Assembly: GCA_035761805.1 (NCBI GenBank)
Contig: DASTQL010000012.1
Coordinates: forward strand, 1 to 7,012
Origin: DASTQL01 sp035761805
GTDB lineage: Bacteria; Actinomycetota; Actinomycetes; Jiangellales; Jiangellaceae
DNA: 7,012 nt
Reading direction: 5' to 3'
The position numbers and the translations under genes are program-made. The notes beneath the pieces are model-generated. The model saw only the letters and a program-made list of their open reading frames with translations. It was not told the origin of the DNA and made no database searches. Shown piece after piece: positions 1 through 4,836 of this stretch; position 1 is the stretch's first letter; each line of letters opens with the position of its first letter.

Positions 1-697
1 CGTACGCCGCGAGCATCCCGGCGCCGGCCGGCGGCTCGAGCAGGTCGGGACGACCGGCGCCCTGGAGCACGGCCTGCGCCGCCCCGCTCGGCAGCCACTT
101 CGGCTCCACGTCGGAGACGACGGGGAGGACGCCCTCCCCCACGAACCGCCACATCAGCAGCACCACGATCGCGACCGTGGTGTTGCCCGCGAGCGTCCCG
201 AGGCCGCTGGCGACCACCGCCCAGAGCGCGGTGAGCCCGACCGCGGCGCCCACGGCGCGCCAGGTGGCGGCGTCGCCAAGGGCGACCGGGAGCCCCTCCT
301 GGTGGAGGAGGGCGCCCCCCACCACGAGGGACGTGCCCGTCGCGGCCAGCCCCACCACGAGTCCGGCGACGGCGGAGGCTGCCAGCTTGGCGGCCACGAC
401 GCGGGGGCGCCGGGGCTCCGCCAGGTAGGTCGCGCGGACGGTGTGGTGCTGCCAGTCGCCGGCGCTCGCCACGATCGCGACGAGGATCGCGAGGAACCAC
501 ACGCCCTCGGCGGGGGCGCGGACGAGAAAGGCGAGGTCGAGGTCGGCGGCAGTGAGGTCGCCCTCACCGGTCCCGGTGGCGATGGACACCGCGGCGTAGG
601 AGACCAGTCCGGTGAGGATCACGGCAAGCCCCAGCACGGCCCAGGACAGCCGCAGCGTACGGATCTTGAGCAGCTCGGTGGCGACGAGGTCGGTCAT
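1..697 (-). CDS. ABC-2 type transporter permease, C-terminus outside window
   Basis: Membrane subunit expected to pair with the ATPase encoded just upstream; together they would export a drug, peptide or lipid-like substrate across the cytoplasmic membrane. The first 232 residues are visible and begin MTDLVATELLKIRTLR, a typical short cytoplasmic start for this family. Hydrophobic stretches lie at about residues 17-40, 63-80, 100-131 and 148-190, so about four of the usual six helices are in view. The segment HHTVRATYLAEPRRPRVVAAK (residues 84-104) matches the loop between helices 2 and 3 of NatB/BcrB-like permeases. The ATG at 695-697 overlaps the ATPase stop as ATGA, implying translational coupling. 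The substrate cannot be read from sequence. Family confidence is high; the 3' end lies beyond position 1. Confidence 0.88.
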   Translation of the reverse strand, partial: MTDLVATELLKIRTLRLSWAVLGLAVILTGLVSYAAVSIATGTGEGDLTAADLDLAFLVRAPAEGVWFLAILVAIVASAGDWQHHTVRATYLAEPRRPRVVAAKLAASAVAGLVVGLAATGTSLVVGGALLHQEGLPVALGDAATWRAVGAAVGLTALWAVVASGLGTLAGNTTVAIVVLLMWRFVGEGVLPVVSDVEPKWLPSGAAQAVLQGAGRPDLLEPPAGAGMLAAY

Positions 698-1416
698 GGC
701 AGGGTCCTTTCCGGGTCGGTGAGGCCGAGGTAGAGGTCCTCGAGGGAGTCGGTGCCCGCCCTGGCCACGAGCTCCTCGACGGAGCCGTGGGCGACGAGGC
801 GGCCACGGTCGATCACGACGACGTCGTCGACGGTGCGGGCGAGCTCGGTCAGCAGGTGGCTGGAGACGAGGACCGTCCGGCCCTCGCCGGCGAGTCGGCG
901 CAGCTGCGTGCGCAGCCAGTGCACGCCCTGGGGGTCCAGACCGTTGGCCGGCTCGTCGAGCACCAGCGTCTCGGGGTCGCCGAGGAGTGCGGCCGCCAGC
1001 GCGAGGCGTTGACGCATGCCCATGGAGTAGCCGCCGACGCGACGACGGGCAGCGCTCGTGAGGCCCACGTCCTCGAGCAGCGCGTCGACGCGGCGGTCCG
1101 GGACGCGGATCGGTCGACCGATCACCCGGAGGGCGTTGCGACCGGTGCGTCGGGGGTGGAACTGGTCGGGATCGGTGAGCGCGCCGACCACGGTGGTCGG
1201 GTGCTCCAGCTCCACGTACGGGCGCCCGTCGATGAGGGCGCGCCCTGACGTGGGCTTCGTGAGCCCCAGCAGCATCCGCATGGTGGTGGACTTGCCCGCG
1301 CCGTTGGCGCCGACCAGGCCGGTGATGCTGCCGGGCTCGAGGGTGAAGGACAGGTCGTCGACCGCGGTCACCGCGCCGTAGCGTCTGGTGAGCCGGTCCA
1401 GCTCGATGAGTGCCAT
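694..1416 (-). CDS. ABC transporter ATP-binding protein (BcrA/CcmA-like)
   Basis: Cytoplasmic ATPase of 240 residues that powers the neighbouring permease. Walker A is GANGAGKST (residues 36-44). The ABC signature is the variant YSMGMRQRLALA (130-141), usual for BcrA/NatA-type exporters in place of LSGGQ. Walker B is TLVLDEPANGLDP (150-162) and the switch histidine is H187 in SSHLL. The Q-loop region reads GALTDPDQFHPRRTGRNAL, with Q85, as in bacitracin-type ATPases. It is shorter than the roughly 300-residue relatives that carry a C-terminal extension. A GGAG ribosome site (complement of 1426-1429) sits 9 bases before the ATG. It is first in a two-gene unit with the permease and lies 78 bases downstream of the response regulator, so it may share the kinase-regulator transcript or use its own promoter. 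The family is certain; the substrate is unknown. Confidence 0.95.
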   Translation of the reverse strand: MALIELDRLTRRYGAVTAVDDLSFTLEPGSITGLVGANGAGKSTTMRMLLGLTKPTSGRALIDGRPYVELEHPTTVVGALTDPDQFHPRRTGRNALRVIGRPIRVPDRRVDALLEDVGLTSAARRRVGGYSMGMRQRLALAAALLGDPETLVLDEPANGLDPQGVHWLRTQLRRLAGEGRTVLVSSHLLTELARTVDDVVVIDRGRLVAHGSVEELVARAGTDSLEDLYLGLTDPERTLP

Positions 1417-1425
1417 GGCCCGAGG

Positions 1426-1429
1426 CTCC
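1426..1429 (-). promoter_or_regulatory. Ribosome binding site of the ABC ATPase
   Basis: On the minus strand GGAG lies 9 bases upstream of the ATG at 1416 and supports that start. It abuts the G/C palindrome at 1429-1442, so base pairing there could affect access to it. Confidence 0.55.
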
Positions 1430-1442
1430 GCCCCGCGGGGCG
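1429..1442. repeat. 14-bp perfect G/C palindrome in the leader of the ABC genes
   Basis: CGCCCCGCGGGGCG is its own reverse complement. As RNA it could form a 5-bp stem with a CGCG loop, directly before the ATPase ribosome site. There is no T-tract, so it is not a classical terminator. In DNA this rich in G and C such palindromes can arise by chance; the position is the only reason to list it. Confidence 0.4.
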
Positions 1443-1462
1443 TCCGGTCGTCCGCGTACGGG

Positions 1463-1468
1463 AGTCAA
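1463..1468 (-). promoter_or_regulatory. Candidate -35 box for the ABC operon
   Basis: On the minus strand the hexamer TTGACT (5 of 6 to TTGACA) lies about 47 bases before the ATPase start codon. At 17-bp spacing the -10 position reads GGACGC, which is poor. If this is a promoter it is therefore likely to need an activator, which would fit the 16-bp inverted repeat immediately upstream at 1475-1490. Inferred from sequence only. Confidence 0.4.
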
Positions 1469-1474
1469 CCCACG

Positions 1475-1490
1475 TACTCCGTGGGGAGTA
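1475..1490. promoter_or_regulatory. Candidate NarL-type 7-2-7 operator for the response regulator
   Basis: Two heptamers, TACTCCG and (on the other strand) TACTCCC, face each other across 2 bases (TG). This is the 7-2-7 spacing known for NarL/NarP dimers, and the half-sites fit the first six positions of the NarL heptamer TACYYMT. The site lies between the regulator stop codon and the ABC ATPase, and 6 bases upstream of the TTGACT box, so its centre would be roughly 50 bases before a transcript start placed from that box. A further GGAGT at 1461-1465 repeats part of a half-site. The regulator encoded next door has a NarL/LuxR helix-turn-helix, which makes it the natural candidate to bind here. 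The geometry is seen; the binding is inference. Confidence 0.55.
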
Positions 1491-1494
1491 GGCG

Positions 1495-2157
1495 CTAGCG
1501 GCTCCCCGGGACGACCAGGCCGGCCTCGTAGGCGAGGACGACCAGACCGGCGCGGTCGCGCACTCCCAGCTTGGTGAGGATCCGGCTCACGTGGGTCTTG
1601 GCGGTGAGCGGGCTCACCACGAGCTCGTCGGCGATCTCGGCGTTGGACAGCCCGCGCCCGACGAGCCGGAGCACGTCCACCTCCCGCTCGGTGAGCCGCG
1701 AGACCAGCCGACGGTCGGGTCGCCCGGCGGGTCCCCGGGCGAACTCCGCGACCAGGCGCCGGGTCACGGAGGGGGCGATCAGTGCCTCCCCCGCGGCGAC
1801 CACCCGGATCGCCTGCAGCAGCTGCTCGGGGGGCACGTCCTTCAGGAGGAAGCCGCTGGCACCCGCGCGCAGCGCGCCGTACACGTACTCGTCCAGGTCG
1901 AAGGTCGTGAGCACGAGCACCCGCACCGAGGACGTCGCGGGGTCCGTGGTGATCCGCCGGGTGGCCTCGATCCCGTCCAGGCCGGGCATCCGCACGTCCA
2001 TGAGCAGCACGTCCGGACGAGCCTCGCGGGCCAGCGCCACGGCCGCCGTGCCGGAGTCGGCCGTCCCGACCAGCTCGAGGTCCTCCGCCAGCCGGACCTG
2101 GAGCGCGAAGCCGTCACGGACGAGGGCCTGGTCGTCGGCGATGGCAACCCGAGTCAT
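1495..2157 (-). CDS. Two-component response regulator, NarL/LuxR family
   Basis: DNA-binding regulator of 220 residues, phosphorylated by the histidine kinase encoded just upstream. The receiver domain (residues 1-117) shows the acidic pair D8-D9, phospho-acceptor D54 in LLMDVRMPG, T84 in LTTF and K106 in LLKD, so all key residues are present. A LuxR-type helix-turn-helix occupies about 154-217, starting LTEREVDVLRLVGRGLSN and including the recognition segment SPLTAKTHVSRI. The ATG at 2155-2157 overlaps the kinase stop codon as ATGA, which fixes the start and suggests coupled translation. The gene ends in TAG at 1495-1497. The inverted repeat at 1475-1490 just beyond its stop is a plausible target, which would make the downstream ABC genes its regulon. 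Length and domain order are standard for the family. Confidence 0.95.
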   Translation of the reverse strand: MTRVAIADDQALVRDGFALQVRLAEDLELVGTADSGTAAVALAREARPDVLLMDVRMPGLDGIEATRRITTDPATSSVRVLVLTTFDLDEYVYGALRAGASGFLLKDVPPEQLLQAIRVVAAGEALIAPSVTRRLVAEFARGPAGRPDRRLVSRLTEREVDVLRLVGRGLSNAEIADELVVSPLTAKTHVSRILTKLGVRDRAGLVVLAYEAGLVVPGSR

Positions 2158-3260
2158 GGAGCGGCCGCCCGGTTCCGCGGCCAGCGGGCAGCGACCCGCC
2201 AGCCGGGTCCGTCCGACCTGGGGCCGGTCTCCAGCTCGCCGCCGAGGGCTTCGACCCGCTCCCTCATCCCGCGGAGACCCTGCCCACCGCCGAGGTCGCT
2301 CGCAGCCGTGTCGGGTGCAGGCTGGCCGGCACCGTCGTCGCGCACCTCGACCGAGGTCGTGGGGCCGGCAGTCACGACCACCTCGACGCGCCCTGCCCGG
2401 GCGTGCCTGACCACGTTGGTGATCGCCTCCTGGACCAACCGGTACGCGGCGGACCCGACCGCCTCGGGAACCGCGGCGAGGTCGCCGTCGACGGTCGCCG
2501 AGACGTCCAGGCCAGAGCGTCGCGCTGCAGCCAGCAGGCCGTCCAGGCCCGTCAGCCCGGGGGCGCTGCCGTCGCGGAGCAGACCGAGCAACCAGCGGGT
2601 CTCCGCCAGCGACGCCCGGCTGGTCTCCTCGATCGCCTGCAGTGCTCGACGCGTCTCCTCGGCCTCTCCCGCGTCCAGGGCGACCCGGCCGGTCCCGGCC
2701 TGGACGGCGATGGCGCCGAGCCCGTGGCCGACGACGTCGTGGAGCTCGCGGGCCAGCCGGAGTCGCTCCTCGGCCGCTGCCTCCCGCCGTTGGGCCTCCC
2801 GGCGGCCGGCCGCGGCCCACCCCGCCAGCCCGACCGCGGCTGCCAGCGCCCCGACCAGGAGGTAGGTCGGGACGATGGACGCACCTCCGGCGGCCACCGT
2901 GACGAGTCCCAGGAGAACCAGGACGGCGGTCGCCGTCGCGCCGGCCGAGCCTCGCGGACCCGCCGTGCGAAGGAGGCCGTGCAGCGCCAGCCAAGGCGCG
3001 ACCGGGACGACGGGGCCCCAGACCAGTGCCTGCACCGCCCAGGCCCCGGTGGCGGCGACGGCCACGGTCCGGGGTCGCCGCGATCGCCACAGCAGCGTGA
3101 GGCCGGCCACCACGCCGAGCAGTGAGGCGGCCGCCCCGGCCGGCCCGTCGGCCTGCGCGGCGCTCCCCGGCCGTACGGACAGGGCTCCCACGACGGCGCA
3201 GCCCACAGCGAGCACCCGGTCGACGGTGGCGGGCGCGGGACGGGGCGGCATGCGGTCCAT
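2154..3260 (-). CDS. Membrane sensor histidine kinase, HisKA_3 (DesK/NarX-like) type
   Basis: Sensor kinase of 368 residues from the chosen start; it autophosphorylates and passes phosphate to the adjacent regulator. The N-terminal half is hydrophobic, with likely membrane segments near residues 14-30, 44-60, 65-84, 108-127 and 130-150, and no large extracellular domain, as in intramembrane-sensing kinases of transporter modules. The dimerisation and phosphotransfer motif is LARELHDVVGHGLGAIAVQ with H174. The ATPase domain has N282 in QEAITNVVRHA (277-287), DDGAG (308-312) and GGGQGLRGMRERV (324-336). The frame is open to an ATG at 3368, but that extension is polar, proline-rich, unlike the family, and would encode a 14-bp-arm hairpin, so ATG 3260 is preferred; ATG 3251 is also possible. 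No strong ribosome site precedes any of them. The ligand is unknown. Confidence 0.9.
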   Translation of the reverse strand: MDRMPPRPAPATVDRVLAVGCAVVGALSVRPGSAAQADGPAGAAASLLGVVAGLTLLWRSRRPRTVAVAATGAWAVQALVWGPVVPVAPWLALHGLLRTAGPRGSAGATATAVLVLLGLVTVAAGGASIVPTYLLVGALAAAVGLAGWAAAGRREAQRREAAAEERLRLARELHDVVGHGLGAIAVQAGTGRVALDAGEAEETRRALQAIEETSRASLAETRWLLGLLRDGSAPGLTGLDGLLAAARRSGLDVSATVDGDLAAVPEAVGSAAYRLVQEAITNVVRHARAGRVEVVVTAGPTTSVEVRDDGAGQPAPDTAASDLGGGQGLRGMRERVEALGGELETGPRSDGPGWRVAARWPRNRAAAP

Positions 3261-3292
3261 GGCGACCGCGACGCTACGCCGCCCGACGTCCT

Positions 3293-3325
3293 CGTGCTCC
3301 GGCCCGAGAACCGGGCCGGAGCACG
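3293..3325. repeat. Perfect 14-bp inverted repeat with 5-base loop
   Basis: Arms CGTGCTCCGGCCCG (3293-3306) and CGGGCCGGAGCACG (3312-3325) pair without mismatch around AGAAC. There is no T-tract on either side. It ends 32 bases upstream of the preferred histidine kinase ATG. Possible roles are an operator near the kinase promoter, a hairpin in the kinase mRNA leader, or a terminator-like barrier. Because both flanking genes point away from it, a simple end-of-gene terminator is not expected here. Confidence 0.6.
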
Positions 3326-3472
3326 GGTGGAGGACCGGAGGGGGATCCGACGGCCACGGGGGGGTCATGACCGCCGGTACTGGTCCTCGGCCCCGCCCGC
3401 CGCGTGTCCGGAGCCGACGGCGCGGGGTGTGGAAGCCGGGTCATGCGGCAGCTGAGGACCCGACCTCCACGG

Positions 3473-3500
3473 TTTCTACTCTGCACCTCGCCGGTGAGAA
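3473..3500 (-). promoter_or_regulatory. Weak candidate leftward promoter next to the 11-bp repeats
   Basis: On the minus strand TTCTCA (3500-3495) is followed after 16 bases by TAGAAA (3478-3473). The first resembles a poor -35 and lies inside the end repeat of the array. The second is a fair actinobacterial -10 except for the last base. A poor -35 overlapped by direct repeats is the usual design of activator-dependent promoters. It would produce a leader of about 200 bases before the histidine kinase, carrying the 14-bp-arm hairpin. Inference only. Confidence 0.3.
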
Positions 3501-3536
3501 CAGGGTGAGTGGCGGGTGAGAATCGGATGAGAACGT
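3493..3536. repeat. Four direct repeats at exact 11-bp period (regulator-binding array)
   Basis: Units are GGTGAGAACAG (3493), GGTGAGTGGCG (3504), GGTGAGAATCG (3515) and GATGAGAACGT (3526). The core GRTGAG is kept in all four, and GAGAA in three. On the minus strand they read TTCTCACC or TTCTCATC. An 11-bp period puts every unit on the same helix face. This is the arrangement used by OmpR/PhoB-family regulators (the actinobacterial PHO box is built from 11-base units) and by SARP activators. The neighbouring response regulator is NarL type and would prefer inverted repeats, so the likely binder is a different regulator, possibly encoded elsewhere. Confidence 0.65.
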
Positions 3537-3678
3537 CCTCCTCGTTCCGCACGGTCTGGGGGTCCGAAGCGTGGTGGACTGCGTGAGTCGTCCTGGTTTC
3601 TCCCGGCGGACCATGGTGTCCCGCGCGCCCCTTCGCGGGCGTCGGCGGACCGCGGTGAGCGTGGGAGACTCCTGCCCC

Positions 3679-4311
3679 GTGGACGGGCACCCCGAGCGGC
3701 TGCTGGCGAGGGTGGTGCTGCTCGCCGGTCCCTCGGGCAGCGGCAAGTCGCACCTGGCCGAGGCTTCCGGCCTGCCGGTGCTCCCCCTGGACGACTTCTA
3801 CCGCGACGGCGACGACCCGGACCTGCCGCGCGAGCCGGAGCTGGGCATCGTGGACTGGGACGACCCGCGGGCGTGGGACGCCGAGCGCGCGGTCGCGACC
3901 CTCGAGACGATCTGCCGGACGGGCTGCACCGAGGTCCCCGTCTACGACATCGCCGCCGACCGGGCGACGACCACCCGGCGCTTCTGCGTAGACGGCGCGA
4001 GGGCCTTCGTCGCCGAGGGACTCTTCGCCGCGGAGATCGTCGGCGCGTGCCGGGACCGGGGCATCCTCGCCGAGGCGATCGTCCTGCACCGGGCACCGTG
4101 GAAGAACTTCGCCCGGCGACTGGTGCGCGACCTGGTGGAGCGCCGCAAGCCCCCGCTCACCTTGCTGAGGCGCGGGCGGCTGCTCATGGCCGCCGAGGCG
4201 GAGGTGGTACGCCGCCAGGTGGCTCTGGGGTGTCGCCCGTACGACGCGCGCCGGCTCCGGCGGGTGCTCGCGGCACTCCCGGCGGTGCAGAAGGGGCAGC
4301 CGGCGGCCTGA
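3679..4311 (+). CDS. Uridine kinase-like P-loop NTPase
   Basis: Likely cytoplasmic nucleoside kinase-like enzyme of 210 residues, related to uridine kinase and phosphoribulokinase; the actual substrate is not proven. Motifs in order: Walker A GPSGSGKS (residues 17-24), LDDFYRDGDD (from 37), the family motif DWDDPRAWD (59-67), VPVYDI (86-91), and the strand VAEGLFA (111-117) in the place of the Walker B-like VEG motif. The basic stretch RRLVRDLVERRKPP (146-159) fits the lid region. The GTG at 3679 is chosen because homology-like sequence begins shortly after it and GGGAG lies 11 bases upstream; GTG 3571 and ATG 3613 are in frame but add an Arg-rich tail unlike the family. Its TGA (4309-4311) falls exactly where the broken antitoxin begins, so its last few residues may have been altered by that rearrangement. 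Confidence 0.82.
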   Translation: MDGHPERLLARVVLLAGPSGSGKSHLAEASGLPVLPLDDFYRDGDDPDLPREPELGIVDWDDPRAWDAERAVATLETICRTGCTEVPVYDIAADRATTTRRFCVDGARAFVAEGLFAAEIVGACRDRGILAEAIVLHRAPWKNFARRLVRDLVERRKPPLTLLRRGRLLMAAEAEVVRRQVALGCRPYDARRLRRVLAALPAVQKGQPAA

Positions 4312-4507
4312 CCTCTGCCATCCGCACGGCGCTCGAGGAGCGGCTCCACCGTCTCACCGAGGAGGCCGGGCGCGCTGCCCGGGCGGAGCGGGTTCGTGCC
4401 TTCCTGGTCGACGAGGCCTGGCAGCAGATCCCGCCGACGTCGTCGGGAGCGAGGTGCGCAAGGGAGAGCGGGAGGCGATCCTCGGTATCGGCCCGGAGGG
4501 CGTGTGA
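4308..4507 (+). pseudogene. vapB: VapB-family antitoxin remnant, N-terminus lost and frameshifted
   Basis: Reading from 4308, the peptide LTSAIRTALEERLHRLTEEAG matches the middle of VapB/PSK-type antitoxins (TxAIRxALEERLxRL), but no start codon or ribosome site precedes it. The N-terminal DNA-binding strand (about 20-25 residues) is missing, replaced by the 3' end of the P-loop kinase gene. Near 4428-4436 the frame breaks: WQQIP is followed in the next frame by ADVVGSEVRKGEREAILG and then IGPEGV, ending at TGA 4505-4507. That ending matches the common VapB tail EREAILGYGPEGV. One missing base explains the shift. An intact VapB would bind and neutralise the adjacent PIN toxin and repress its own promoter; this copy can do neither as written. 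Identification rests on recalled family motifs. Confidence 0.72.
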
Positions 4508-4827
4508 TCGTCGACAGCTCCGCTCTCACGGCGGTGCTCCTCAGAGAGCCGGGGTTCGAGAGGGTCCTTCACCACCTGACCGGGCCCGAGCCGGTTCGCG
4601 TCGGTGCGCCGAGCCTCGTCGAGACCAGGATCGTCCTCACAGCTGGGATCGGACTGGTGGGCAAGAGCCTGCTGGCGCGTCTGCTCGACGAGAGCGGCGT
4701 GGAGGTGGTCGACCTCCGTCGCGAGCACTGGACCGCAGCGGTCGACGCCTTCGTGGGGTATGGCAAGGGACCTCCCACTCGTCCCGTCGCGCTGACCAAG
4801 TCGGGCCCTGGGGCGTGCTCAACGTAG
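4504..4827 (+). pseudogene. vapC: VapC-family PIN-domain toxin remnant, C-terminus degraded
   Basis: The GTG at 4504-4506 overlaps the VapB stop as GTGA, the usual coupling of such pairs. The peptide starts MIVDSSALTAVLLREPGFER, a textbook PIN start with acidic D4, then APSLVETRIVL with acidic E40, and VGYGKG at 84-89. Intact family members of about 125-135 residues continue with (R)HPAxLNFGDC, which carries the third catalytic Asp, and LLFKGxDF. Here the frame reads PPTRPVALTKSGPGACST and stops after 107 residues. PVALTKSG may be a faint echo of HPAxLNFG, but the GDC acidic residue is gone. VapC toxins are Mg-dependent ribonucleases; this one should be inactive. It ends 9 bases before the capA-like gene. 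Confidence 0.72.
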
Positions 4828-4836
4828 CCTCGGACG

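Larger units (their letters stand above)
3261..3678. other. Divergent intergenic region without a supported gene
   Basis: The region separates the leftward kinase-regulator-transporter genes from the rightward P-loop kinase. Open frames cross it on both strands but read as Arg/Pro/Ala-rich translations of G/C-rich DNA. Its visible contents are the hairpin at 3293-3325, a weak leftward promoter at 3473-3500, four 11-bp repeats at 3493-3536, and a short 6-bp-arm hairpin (CCCGCG 3620-3625, CGCGGG 3634-3639). If the P-loop kinase starts earlier (GTG 3571 or ATG 3613), the gap shrinks accordingly. Confidence 0.6.

Noticed and set aside
1591..2865. Long plus-strand open frames (424 and 279 codons) opposite the two-component genes
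   Set aside because: They are antisense to genes with complete domain motifs, and their peptides are Arg/Pro/Ser-rich with no recognisable domain, as expected from G/C-rich codon bias.
2158..3090. Upstream extension of the response regulator frame to 531 residues
   Set aside because: The extension is an Arg/Gly/Pro-rich reading of the histidine kinase gene in another frame; the ATGA overlap and receiver domain place the start at 2157.
3274..3457. Possible small leftward gene starting ATG 3457 (MTRLPHPAPSAPDTRR)
   Set aside because: Pro/Arg/Ser-rich with no motif, it runs through the hairpin and has no clear ribosome site; it is more likely untranslated leader.
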